Source of the DNA: Hymenobacter norwichensis DSM 15439
GTDB taxonomy: Bacteria; Bacteroidota; Bacteroidia; Cytophagales; Hymenobacteraceae
Direction of reading: 5' to 3'
DNA: 64,000 nt
Assembly (NCBI RefSeq): GCF_000420705.1
Contig: NZ_ATVL01000010.1
Coordinates: forward strand, 496,001-560,000
In this document: positions 33,423 through 41,723 of the stretch, in pieces
How positions within the stretch are numbered: position 1 is the first letter of the stretch
Layout of the letters: each line of letters starts with the position of its first letter
The notes under the pieces: generated by a model
Database searches by the model: none
Told to the model about the DNA's origin: nothing
What the model saw: the letters and a program-made list of their open reading frames with translations, nothing else
Program-made: the position numbers and the translations under genes

Positions 33423-33430
33423 TACCTTTG
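33423..33430 (+). promoter_or_regulatory. -7 promoter element of the MFS transporter
   Basis: TACCTTTG, a perfect match, 33 bases before the ATG at 33464. It shows that the longer in-frame start at 33416 cannot be used from this promoter. Confidence 0.6.
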
Positions 33431-33463
33431 GCGCTTTCTCTTCGTTCGCGCATTCCTGCCGTT

Positions 33464-34747
33464 ATGCCTACTACCCCTGGCGCAGGGCGCCATGACCCTT
33501 ACGCCGCTTTGCGCCTGCCCGATTTTCGGCGCTATATCTCGGCCCGAGTTTGTTTGACGCTTGCCACTCGGGTGCAAGGCTTGGTGGTGAGCTGGCAAAT
33601 CTATCGACTCACGAATGACCCGCTGGCACTAGGCTTTATTGGGCTAGCAGAAGCCATACCTAGTATTGGAGTGTCGCTCTACGCGGGCCACGTTGCGGAT
33701 TCGGTACGCCGCAAGAATATTATCGTGTCGGCCGTAACGGTGCTGCTGCTGTGCGCGGCTGTATTATGGGGGTTTTCCTCACCACTAGGGCTGGCGCTGC
33801 TGGCGAAAGACTCGTTGTATACATTGCCGCTGTACGCGGTGATATTCGTTAGTGGTATTGCCCGCGGGTTTCTCGGGCCTGCTCAGTTCTCCTTCATGCC
33901 GCAACTGCTGCCCACGCGTGATTATCTCGACAATGCAGTAACCTGGAACAGTACCACCTATCAAGCGGCGTCGGTTGTTGGGCCTGTTATCGGGGCCTAC
34001 CTCGTGAAGCATGTAGGAGTGGCTAATTCCTATACGGTAGCTACCGTTTTGCTTGGGTTGGGTTTGTTACAGTTTATAGCTATTGAATCGAGGCCTTTGC
34101 CGGAGGTACAGGGTGAGAGAGGCAGTATCAGTCAAAATATCTGGGAAGGACTTCGGTTTATATTCAGCAACCAGTTGGTTCTAGCAGCATTATCGCTGGA
34201 TATGTTTGCGGTGCTTTTTGGTGGGGCCGTGGCTATGCTGCCCGTTTTTGCGGTGGAGGTATTGAAAGTAGGAGTGGAGGGGCTGGGGCCACTGGAGGCC
34301 GCACCAGCAGTAGGATCCGTCCTGATGGCCACCTTCCTAACTTATTTTCCGCTCCGGCGATACGCGGGCCGTAAGTTGCTGTGGGCCGTAGCTGGCTTCG
34401 GAGTGGCTACTATTCTGTTCGCGCTGTCGAGCAGCTTCGTGCTGTCGTTGTTTCTACTGTTTATGACTGGTGTTTTCGATTCGGTGTCGGTTATCGTCCG
34501 TTCCACGCTTATCCACACGTACACCCCAGAGTATATGAAAGGCCGGGTATCAGCAGTTAACAACATCTTTATTGGGTCATCCAACGAAATAGGGGCCTTT
34601 GAGTCGGGCGCAATGGCAAAGTGGCTCGGCACTGTCCAGTCGGTGGTATTTGGTGGCACTATGACTATTCTGGTGGTGGCCGTTACCGCGTGGCGCGCTG
34701 ATAAGCTGCGGAAACTAGACCTAACTCCCGAGCCTGCCGACAAATAA
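33464..34747 (+). CDS. MFS transporter
   Basis: The 427-residue membrane protein has about 11-12 hydrophobic helices. The N-terminal segment YAALRLPDFRRYISARVC followed by a QGLVVSWQIYRLTNDP-type motif is typical of the EntS-like branch of the major facilitator superfamily. The loop 2-3 motif A-like sequence is GHVADSVRRKNI. Substrate is unknown; relatives export enterobactin or macrolides. The start is set at the ATG at 33464 from the promoter position. It converges on the hydrolase at 35045, with the DnaA-box palindrome between them. Codon 349 region contains a consensus DnaA box (34509-34517). Confidence 0.85.
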   Translation: MPTTPGAGRHDPYAALRLPDFRRYISARVCLTLATRVQGLVVSWQIYRLTNDPLALGFIGLAEAIPSIGVSLYAGHVADSVRRKNIIVSAVTVLLLCAAVLWGFSSPLGLALLAKDSLYTLPLYAVIFVSGIARGFLGPAQFSFMPQLLPTRDYLDNAVTWNSTTYQAASVVGPVIGAYLVKHVGVANSYTVATVLLGLGLLQFIAIESRPLPEVQGERGSISQNIWEGLRFIFSNQLVLAALSLDMFAVLFGGAVAMLPVFAVEVLKVGVEGLGPLEAAPAVGSVLMATFLTYFPLRRYAGRKLLWAVAGFGVATILFALSSSFVLSLFLLFMTGVFDSVSVIVRSTLIHTYTPEYMKGRVSAVNNIFIGSSNEIGAFESGAMAKWLGTVQSVVFGGTMTILVVAVTAWRADKLRKLDLTPEPADK

Positions 34748-34821
34748 TTGCATTTGCAATGAATTAACGGCTTCAGGGGCTCCAAGTAGTTTAGCAACCT
34801 GATTGGACTGTCTAGGACTGA

Positions 34822-34867
34822 TTATGAGCACAGTTATCCACATTAATGTGGATAACTGTGCTCATAA
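34822..34867. repeat. 46-bp perfect palindrome with two consensus DnaA boxes
   Basis: Two 23-bp arms meet with no loop. Each contains TTATCCACA, the E. coli consensus DnaA box, at 34834-34842 and, inverted, at 34847-34855, 4 bases apart. A third exact box is at 34509-34517. The palindrome lies between convergent genes, so it may be only a terminator, but there is little T-run and its core is an unusual match to DnaA sites. Confidence 0.85.
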
Positions 34868-34944
34868 CTTTTGTTTGCCTAATCACAGTAGCCAACCTTT
34901 TCTGTGTTCTTTGATTTAAAATGCTGTCTATGGCAGTTGCTTAC

Positions 34945-35011
34945 TCCTTTAAACCAACTAGCGTGTGGTTGAGAACAGAGGCTCCGACTACGCGCTAGTT
35001 GATTTAAAGGA
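34945..35011. repeat. 19-bp inverted repeat
   Basis: TCCTTTAAACCAACTAGCG (34945-34963) pairs with 34993-35011 with one mismatch across a 29-base spacer. It follows the DnaA-box palindrome and precedes the stop of the convergent hydrolase gene, for which it may be a terminator or mRNA end. Confidence 0.75.
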
Positions 35012-35044
35012 ATAGATACTATGAAGTACGCCTGATCGATGTGA

Positions 35045-36526
35045 TTAGCGGCTAGCACGTGGGGCAGCAGAACTGCTACTGCGGCTTACTTTGCTGGCTT
35101 TAGCTGGTTCCTTACGTTTTTCTGCTACAGGAACTGGGCTAGGTAGCGTGGTACGGGCGGCAATCCATTCGCGGATGGTTTCTAGGGCTACTGGTGAAAA
35201 GGTAGGCTGCTGCTCTCCGTTTACAATGGCCCACTCTTCGCGTTTGGGCTGCAACCAATGGTTAACTCCCAATAATTTCTTGGTTTTAACATCTCGGCTA
35301 TTGCGCAGGCCTCGGCGTAGCATGCTTAAGTTGCCATTAGCTTCCACTTGCAAATCGTTGGTGCCATTGATAGCCAACACTGGGCACTTCACTGCTCCCA
35401 ACTGGCGGGCCGGCTCAAAGTCGATAAAATAGCGCGACCAAGGCGACGTAAGCTGGATGGCGCGGGCGCGGGCCATGTGTGGGTCGAGGTCAGTATTACT
35501 GTTGCGTAGCGTGCCTGCCACCTTGCCGCGTGCCTGTGCATCGTTAGGCGTCTGCCGAATGATATCAATCATTTCGACGTGCAATGCCAAAGCTGCTTTC
35601 ACTTGCGCAGGACTAGCCCCAATAAGGCGCATGATTTCCAATTGCTGCTGCACAAGTACGTGCCGGCCCGGTAGTCCGTAGCCCCCCATTGATACTATAA
35701 AAGCCGGTTTGGCCGGACTCGCATCGGCGGCCGCCAGCAGGGCTACGTTGGCTCCTTCGCCGTGGCCTATAATGCCAATTTGCTCAGGATTAATCATGTC
35801 ACGGCTCCGTAGAAAGCTCATAGCTGCTTGTGCATCACTTACCACATCCATGGTAGTGGTATTAAAGTAGCTGCCTTGCGACTTACCCACGCCTCGGTCG
35901 TCGAAGCGCAGTACCGCCACGCCCCGGCGAGTAAGATAGTCGGCTAAAATGCTGAACATGCGGTATTCCTGTTCGCCAGAGTCACGGTCCTGCGGGCCAG
36001 AATCCGAAACGAGCACTACGGCCGGAAACGGTCCTGTACCAGCGGGTACGGTTAAGGTACCTGCCATCCGTAGCTTAGAGAAGGGGTTGGTGAAATTAAT
36101 GTCGTCTTCGCGGTAGGGTGGGGTGAGGCGAACTTTTCCGGCCGCCGTAGCCGCTGAAGTGGCACGCTGCATTTGCAACGGCCCCGACAGCCCTGGCTGT
36201 TTCCAGTTGCCGCTTAGAATGGCGCCGTTGCTTGTCACTTTACCCACAAAACTGCTCCCCGCCTGCTCGATTTGTAAGGTAAGGTCGCTGCCTTTTAGCG
36301 TCACTTCCACCGGCATGCGGTAGATACGCTGCTGTGGCACATCAAGGGCGGCATAATAGCCTCCATTGGTGAGCGGTACGATAGTAATAATAAGCTCTAA
36401 AGTGCCGCCGGGTACTTTCAAGGGGCCTCGCCATTGTCCATTAAGAATAGGAGAATCAGCAGCCGTACTAATAGTGGCTATTAAGAGAAGCCAGAATAGA
36501 AAGAAAGCGTATAAAGTTTTCTTCAT
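35045..36526 (-). CDS. Secreted alpha/beta hydrolase-fold protein, nucleophile Ser replaced
   Basis: The 493-residue protein has a signal peptide (YAFFLFWLLLIATISTAA), an N-terminal beta domain (about 25-125) and an alpha/beta hydrolase domain (about 135-455) with VLVSDSGPQDRDSG and LRFDDRGVGKSQG. The nucleophile elbow, normally GHSEG in this family, reads GHGEG: Gly256, codon GGC at 35759-35761, instead of Ser. The Asp (INGTNDLQVE) and His (LGVNHWLQ) of the triad are in place. A basic Ser/Arg-rich C-terminal tail follows. The protein is probably not a working serine hydrolase, unless this base is an assembly error. Confidence 0.85.
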   Translation of the reverse strand: MKKTLYAFFLFWLLLIATISTAADSPILNGQWRGPLKVPGGTLELIITIVPLTNGGYYAALDVPQQRIYRMPVEVTLKGSDLTLQIEQAGSSFVGKVTSNGAILSGNWKQPGLSGPLQMQRATSAATAAGKVRLTPPYREDDINFTNPFSKLRMAGTLTVPAGTGPFPAVVLVSDSGPQDRDSGEQEYRMFSILADYLTRRGVAVLRFDDRGVGKSQGSYFNTTTMDVVSDAQAAMSFLRSRDMINPEQIGIIGHGEGANVALLAAADASPAKPAFIVSMGGYGLPGRHVLVQQQLEIMRLIGASPAQVKAALALHVEMIDIIRQTPNDAQARGKVAGTLRNSNTDLDPHMARARAIQLTSPWSRYFIDFEPARQLGAVKCPVLAINGTNDLQVEANGNLSMLRRGLRNSRDVKTKKLLGVNHWLQPKREEWAIVNGEQQPTFSPVALETIREWIAARTTLPSPVPVAEKRKEPAKASKVSRSSSSAAPRASR

Positions 36527-36823
36527 AAAATGAAATATAAAACGCCTATATGGGCTTTTGAAGCGCTAACGGGGGTGAAAATTACTAAAATTACTTCAGT
36601 AAAGGACTGAGTATTTTTATAATAGATAGCTAACGTTCAATTCACCGATAACGGATTTCCGCAATACCTGTAGCTAGGTGCCACATTCCGAGCTTCATTT
36701 TCCGCGTAACTTTAAAATGCACGTAGGCCCTAGTAAAGCAGTAGTATGTAGCTTGCTAATTGGGCTACCTATTTACAGGCGCTTTTAATGTTCATCTATT
36801 TTCCTTTGTTTTCACCTACTAGC

Positions 36824-37513
36824 ATGCGTAAGCGTATCCTTCTGTTCCGCATCCTTGCTTGCCTGATGCTGGTTGTATCTACCGTAGCCAGTTTTGCTCA
36901 GACAGCCAATAAACCAACTTCAGGCCAATGGGCAATGGAATTGCGAGACTTTGCTCGGGAGGATAGCCTCAATAAGCCGCCAAAAGCTCCCATTCTATTC
37001 TACGGCAGTTCCTCAGTGCGCATGTGGCAAACGCTGGCTACCGACTTTCCGGGACGGCCAGTAGTCAACCGGGGTTTTGGCGGCTCCCGTTTTCCTGATG
37101 CAATTCAGCTTTTCGATAAGCTAGTAGTTGCCTATAAGCCCCGCCAGGTGGTACTCTATGAGGGCGACAACGATATCGGAGCCGGAGCCACGCCGCAGGA
37201 GGTATATCAATCGTTTCAGGTGTTTGCAGAGCTGATGCGCCGCAAATTGCCTCGTACGCAGTTGGTGTTTCTGGCCATCAAGCCCAGTATAGCCCGGTGG
37301 GCTCTCTACCCAAAGATGCAGGAAGCCAACAAACTAATTCAGAAGTATATTCAGGCTCACCCCAAACAGCTACGCTTTGTGGATGTGGCAACGCCTCTAC
37401 TTGGCCCTGATGGCAAGCCCCACCCTGAGCTATACCGGGAAGACGGCTTGCACATGACCCGCACCGGCTACGAAATCTGGACGCGGGTGCTAACGCCAAC
37501 TTTACTGAAATAA
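36824..37513 (+). CDS. Secreted SGNH/GDSL hydrolase
   Basis: The 229-residue product has a signal peptide (LLFRILACLMLVVSTVASFAQ) and the SGNH blocks: ILFYGSSSVRMW with the nucleophile Ser, NRGFGGSRFPD with the block II Gly, VLYEGDNDIGAGA with the block III Asn, and DGLHMTRTGYEIW with the Asp-His pair. It therefore looks catalytically complete. The family includes lipases, acyl-esterases and acetylxylan esterases; the substrate is not predictable here. The ATG at 36824 is preferred over 36788 because it begins the signal peptide directly. A -7-like TAACTTTA lies at 36707-36714. Confidence 0.88.
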   Translation: MRKRILLFRILACLMLVVSTVASFAQTANKPTSGQWAMELRDFAREDSLNKPPKAPILFYGSSSVRMWQTLATDFPGRPVVNRGFGGSRFPDAIQLFDKLVVAYKPRQVVLYEGDNDIGAGATPQEVYQSFQVFAELMRRKLPRTQLVFLAIKPSIARWALYPKMQEANKLIQKYIQAHPKQLRFVDVATPLLGPDGKPHPELYREDGLHMTRTGYEIWTRVLTPTLLK

Positions 37514-37534
37514 AGCGATATTACCTTATTGCAA

Positions 37535-38413
37535 CTAATTAAATAGCTTGTGCTTAATATTTTTAAAGATGCTATTTCTTATTCGCCATGTTCTAACTAA
37601 CTTTTCTGTAGTAATTTTTCCATAATTGTTGTTCCAGAATGAAGTGTTGTATTGTGCCCAAATAGTATAATTATTGTGAATTAATTTGCCAGATATATCC
37701 CAAGGCTTAGGCGAGCCTATGAAATGAATAATGCGCTGGTTGTAATTACTTGATGTTTTTTTGTCTGGAGGCCATGAAGTGTTAAATTCCTTAGGTAGTT
37801 GGTTGAAATTACCTAAGCATAAAGCGTTTAGTAGAGTTTGATCGTGAGATATAAGATGGGCTGGATAAGCTTCGGCTATTTCTTTGATTTTTGTGCTGGC
37901 TTTCGTCTCTCTCCATTGCTCATTGTTGAAAAGTAGTACGCCTGAGTTGAAATAGGGTGTCAGCGGTTCCCAATTGAGCTTTTCTATGAATAGTTGATTG
38001 TCGAGTGCCTGCTGAACTGGCCCTTCGTGCACAGCTGATATAATATTTTTCCCTTTAGTCATAGGTAAACTTAAGATGTCTAATTCTATTACTAGATCCG
38101 CATCAAGGTATAGGGCAAATTCATCTTTGATAATTTCGGGAATCAATAATCTTCCATAGGCAGTCCAGTCTCCATGTAGAGAAGCTAAATGGCCAAATTG
38201 CTTTTCAATATTCAGATCAATAAACTCAGTTTTGCCTCTGAATGATTCTTTAGTTAGGAGTAGTTTGATATTTTTTTTGTCTAATAACGTAATATTTGAA
38301 CAGAAAAAACACAGCTTAATCATCGACGTATCAGAGCAGTTCCTAATTAAGGAAGTGACTGTTGCACCCAATCCCTCCAATCCTAATCTGTTTATACAAA
38401 AAACAATATTCAT
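37535..38413 (-). CDS. Family 8 glycosyltransferase, AT-rich
   Basis: The 292-residue protein has the GT8 DxD metal-binding motif in LYLDADLV, the GDWTAYGRLLIPEII block before it, and the later FNSGVLLFNN and SHDQTLLNALC segments. It resembles LgtC/WaaJ-type retaining transferases that add Glc or Gal to lipopolysaccharide. Its DNA is conspicuously AT-rich, with Lys, Asn and Ile in place of the Ala/Arg/Gly of neighbours and AAA/ATT-type codons, which points to horizontal acquisition. It converges on the SGNH gene with 21 bases between stops. No other polysaccharide genes accompany it. Confidence 0.88.
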   Translation of the reverse strand: MNIVFCINRLGLEGLGATVTSLIRNCSDTSMIKLCFFCSNITLLDKKNIKLLLTKESFRGKTEFIDLNIEKQFGHLASLHGDWTAYGRLLIPEIIKDEFALYLDADLVIELDILSLPMTKGKNIISAVHEGPVQQALDNQLFIEKLNWEPLTPYFNSGVLLFNNEQWRETKASTKIKEIAEAYPAHLISHDQTLLNALCLGNFNQLPKEFNTSWPPDKKTSSNYNQRIIHFIGSPKPWDISGKLIHNNYTIWAQYNTSFWNNNYGKITTEKLVRTWRIRNSIFKNIKHKLFN

Positions 38414-38742
38414 TGTAATTACTAGGTGTTCTTAGCGAAAATTAACTGCTCGAAATACAGCATTAAAGTTGCTGTTGTATGATTAACGCTCTGCTATCAA
38501 AGTGCAAAGTAGAACGTATAAGCAAAGTTTAACTATAATTCGATATTTATAAAAAGCTAAGCTGATATTTTCAGCGTCATTCTGATTACGATTTGATAGA
38601 TGGGGAGTGTATTATATTCCACTTACAGGCGTAAGTGGATAGCTCTGGGTAAGCCTTGTTAAACTATAGACTTGTACATGAAGGCAGCACCAATTGATAG
38701 AAGGTAGTTATGCGTAGACACCAGATGCAACTACCTCCGCGC
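38414..38742. other. AT-rich intergenic flank of the acquired glycosyltransferase
   Basis: About 330 bases of AT-rich sequence between divergent genes, compositionally like the GT8 gene, so it probably came with it. No open frame, repeat or remnant of a mobile element is seen. Confidence 0.45.
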
Positions 38743-38750
38743 TACCTTTG
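38743..38750 (+). promoter_or_regulatory. -7 promoter element of uvrA
   Basis: TACCTTTG, a perfect match to TAnnTTTG, 58 bases before the ATG. A TTG at the usual -33 distance is not visible. No LexA-like box is obvious. Confidence 0.55.
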
Positions 38751-38808
38751 CTGGCTCAAACTATAGCTGCCGGAAACCAAACCCCCGGCCGTCGTTGTTT
38801 ACCGACCT

Positions 38809-41646
38809 ATGGCCGACAATTCCGCTTTGCAAATGACCGCTCCGGCGGCCGACCCAATTGACCAACTCGATCCGCGTGAGTTTATCTTGATCAAAAACGC
38901 CCGGGTCCACAACCTTAAGAACCTTAGTGTCGCGCTGCCGCGCAATAAATTCATCGTTGTTACGGGCCTGTCGGGCTCGGGCAAGTCGTCGTTGGCGTTT
39001 GACACGCTGTACGCTGAGGGGCAGCGGATGTACGTGGAAAGCCTCAGCAGTTACGCCCGCCAGTTCCTGGGCCGCATGGACAAGCCCGACGTGGACTATA
39101 TCCGGGGTATCTCGCCAGCCATTGCCATCGAGCAGAAGGTGAGCATCAAGAACAACCGCTCCACCGTTGGCACCAGCACCGAAATCTACGACTACCTAAA
39201 GCTGCTGTTTGCGCGGGTGGGCCGCACGTATTCGCCGGTGAGCGGCGAGCAGGTGCGCAAAGACAACGTGGCCGACGTGGTGGACTACCTCATGCAGCTG
39301 CCCGGTGATACCCGCGTGATGCTGCTGGCCCCACTGCTGCGCTCCGACGATGGCCGCCCGATGAGCAAGGAATTGGATCTGCTGCTCCAAAAAGGCTACA
39401 GCCGGGTAGTAGTAAACGAGGCAACGGCTTTCATTGAAGAGCTGATTGCCGAGGGCCAGCCCGAAGTGCAAGGCGACGTATTCGTGATGATAGACCGCGC
39501 CGTGATTCACCCCGGCGACGAGGACCTCATGTTCCGCCTCGCCGACTCGGTGCAGACCGCGTTTTTCGAGGGCCACGGGACTTGCATTGCGCGTATGGAC
39601 GACGAAACTCGCACCTTTTCCGACCGGTTCGAGCTAGACGGTGTGGTGTTCGAGGAGCCCAGCGTGAACTTCTTCTCCTTCAACAACCCCTACGGCGCCT
39701 GCCAGACCTGCGAAGGGTTCGGGTCGGTGCTGGGTATTGATGAGGACCTGGTGATTCCTGACAAGAGCATGACGGTGTACGAGGGCGCCATTGCCCCCTG
39801 GCGCACCGACAAGCAGAGCGAGTGGCTGAAACCGCTGCTCAAGAACGGCATCCGCTTCGACTTCCCAATTCACCGGCCCTACAACGAGCTGAGTGAAGCC
39901 GAGCGTACCTTGCTCTGGAAAGGCAACAAATACTTCGACGGCCTCGACGACTACTTCAAGTGGGTAGCCACCCAAACGCACAAAATCCAGTACCGCGTGC
40001 TGCAAAGCCGCTACCGGGGCCGCACCACCTGCCCCGACTGCCGCGGCACCCGCCTGCGCAAAGACGCCCAATACGTGAAAATCAGCGGCCAGAGTATTAC
40101 CGACTTGGTATTGCTGCCGGTAAGCCGGGCGCTGGAGTTCTTCCAGAACATGGACCTCGACCAGCACGACGCCAAGGTGGCCGAGCGGTTGGTTACGGAA
40201 ATCACCAACCGGCTGGAATACCTGAACCGGGTGGGCCTGGGCTACCTCACGCTGAACCGGCTGAGCAGCACGCTTTCGGGCGGGGAAAGCCAGCGGATTT
40301 CGTTGGCTACCTCGTTGGGTTCGGCGCTGGTGGGCTCTATGTACATTCTCGATGAGCCTAGCATTGGCCTGCACCCCAAGGACGCCGAGCAGCTGATTGG
40401 TGTGTTGCGCTCCTTGCAGCAGCTCGGCAACACCGTAATTGTGGTGGAGCACGAGGAAAAGATGATGGAAGTAGCCGACCAGATTCTGGACATCGGACCG
40501 GAAGCCGGTAGCGGCGGCGGCAACTTGATGTTCCAAGGCACCTACGACGAGCTGCTACAAGACACCAACACCTACACCGGCGACTACCTGAGCGGGCGGC
40601 GCGAAGTGGCCGTGCCCACCACGCGCCGCCCCTGGCGCAATGCGCTGGAGCTAACTGGCGCCCGCGAAAACAACCTCAAAAACGTATCGGTGAAGTTTCC
40701 GCTGAACGTAATGACGGTGGTAACGGGCGTGTCGGGTTCCGGCAAATCCACCCTGATTCGGCGGATACTGGCGCCGGCGCTGCTTAAGCAACTCGGTGGC
40801 GGCGCGGGCGAGGCATCGGGCAAGTTCGACCGGCTGACGGGCGTGAACGGGCAGGTGACGCACGTGGAATTCGTGGATCAGAACCCCATCGGCAAGAGCA
40901 GCCGCTCCAACCCGGTGACCTACGTGAAAGCCTACGACGCCATCCGGAGCCTATTTGCTGATCAGCCATTGGCCAAAGCCCGCGGCTTCAAACCGTCGCA
41001 CTTCTCGTTCAACATTGATGGGGGGCGTTGCGAGGTGTGCCAGGGCGAAGGCCAGGTGAAGATTGAAATGCAGTTCATGGCCGATATCTACCTGACCTGC
41101 GAAGCCTGTGAGGGCCGTAAGTTCAAGCAGGATATTCTGGACGTGAAGTTCCAGGACAAGGCCATCAACGAGGTGCTGGAAATGACCATCGAGGATAGCA
41201 TCGTCTTCTTCAAAGACCAGTCTAAAATAGCGGAGCGCCTCAAGCCGCTCGAAGACGTAGGGCTGGGCTACATCCGGTTGGGCCAGTCGGCGAATACGCT
41301 CAGCGGCGGGGAAGCCCAGCGCGTGAAGCTGGCCTCATTCCTGACCAAAGGCAATACGCTGCAAAACGACAAGATTCTGTTCATCTTCGATGAGCCCAGC
41401 ACCGGTCTGCACTTCCACGATATCAATAAGCTGATGACGGCCCTGAACGCGCTGGTGGAGCAAGGCAACTCGGTGCTCATCATCGAGCACAATATGGATA
41501 TCATCAAGTGCGCCGACTGGGTGATTGACCTTGGTCCGGAAGGCGGCATCAACGGCGGCCACCTGCTGTTCGAAGGTACCCCCGAGGATATGGTGAAGCT
41601 CAAAGACACCAACCATACGGCACGTTTCCTGGCGGAGAAGCTGTAG
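38809..41646 (+). CDS. uvrA: Excinuclease ABC subunit A
   Basis: UvrA is the damage-sensing ATPase of nucleotide excision repair. The 945-residue protein has two ABC domains: Walker A GLSGSGKSSLAFDT near 53 and GVSGSGKSTLI near 642, with signatures LSGGESQRI and LSGGEAQRV. It also has the zinc modules CQTCEGFGSV and CEVCQGEGQVKIEMQF...CEACEGRKF. SSYARQFLGRM and the long IKNNRSTVGTSTEI are family blocks. Length is standard. The ATG at 38809 gives an N-terminal extension of about 20 residues before LDPREFILIKNAR. Other uvr genes are not in the window. Confidence 0.98.
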   Translation: MADNSALQMTAPAADPIDQLDPREFILIKNARVHNLKNLSVALPRNKFIVVTGLSGSGKSSLAFDTLYAEGQRMYVESLSSYARQFLGRMDKPDVDYIRGISPAIAIEQKVSIKNNRSTVGTSTEIYDYLKLLFARVGRTYSPVSGEQVRKDNVADVVDYLMQLPGDTRVMLLAPLLRSDDGRPMSKELDLLLQKGYSRVVVNEATAFIEELIAEGQPEVQGDVFVMIDRAVIHPGDEDLMFRLADSVQTAFFEGHGTCIARMDDETRTFSDRFELDGVVFEEPSVNFFSFNNPYGACQTCEGFGSVLGIDEDLVIPDKSMTVYEGAIAPWRTDKQSEWLKPLLKNGIRFDFPIHRPYNELSEAERTLLWKGNKYFDGLDDYFKWVATQTHKIQYRVLQSRYRGRTTCPDCRGTRLRKDAQYVKISGQSITDLVLLPVSRALEFFQNMDLDQHDAKVAERLVTEITNRLEYLNRVGLGYLTLNRLSSTLSGGESQRISLATSLGSALVGSMYILDEPSIGLHPKDAEQLIGVLRSLQQLGNTVIVVEHEEKMMEVADQILDIGPEAGSGGGNLMFQGTYDELLQDTNTYTGDYLSGRREVAVPTTRRPWRNALELTGARENNLKNVSVKFPLNVMTVVTGVSGSGKSTLIRRILAPALLKQLGGGAGEASGKFDRLTGVNGQVTHVEFVDQNPIGKSSRSNPVTYVKAYDAIRSLFADQPLAKARGFKPSHFSFNIDGGRCEVCQGEGQVKIEMQFMADIYLTCEACEGRKFKQDILDVKFQDKAINEVLEMTIEDSIVFFKDQSKIAERLKPLEDVGLGYIRLGQSANTLSGGEAQRVKLASFLTKGNTLQNDKILFIFDEPSTGLHFHDINKLMTALNALVEQGNSVLIIEHNMDIIKCADWVIDLGPEGGINGGHLLFEGTPEDMVKLKDTNHTARFLAEKL

Positions 41647-41657
41647 CTTGACCTACG

Positions 41658-41709
41658 ACCAAAAACAAACGGCCTGACTACTCGTGTAGTCAGGCCGTTT
41701 GTTTTTGGT
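41658..41709. terminator. Bidirectional terminator, 24-bp perfect stem
   Basis: ACCAAAAACAAACGGCCTGA is the start of a 24-bp arm that pairs perfectly with its partner around the loop TCGT. Oligo-A/oligo-T tracts at the base serve both convergent genes, uvrA and the PepSY gene. Confidence 0.92.
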
Positions 41710-41723
41710 GTTTAGTGCACACG

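Noticed and set aside
39634..40536. 300-codon antisense frame inside uvrA
   Set aside because: Composition (His, Gln and Val rich) is typical of a reverse-frame artefact, and uvrA motifs run through the whole region on the other strand.
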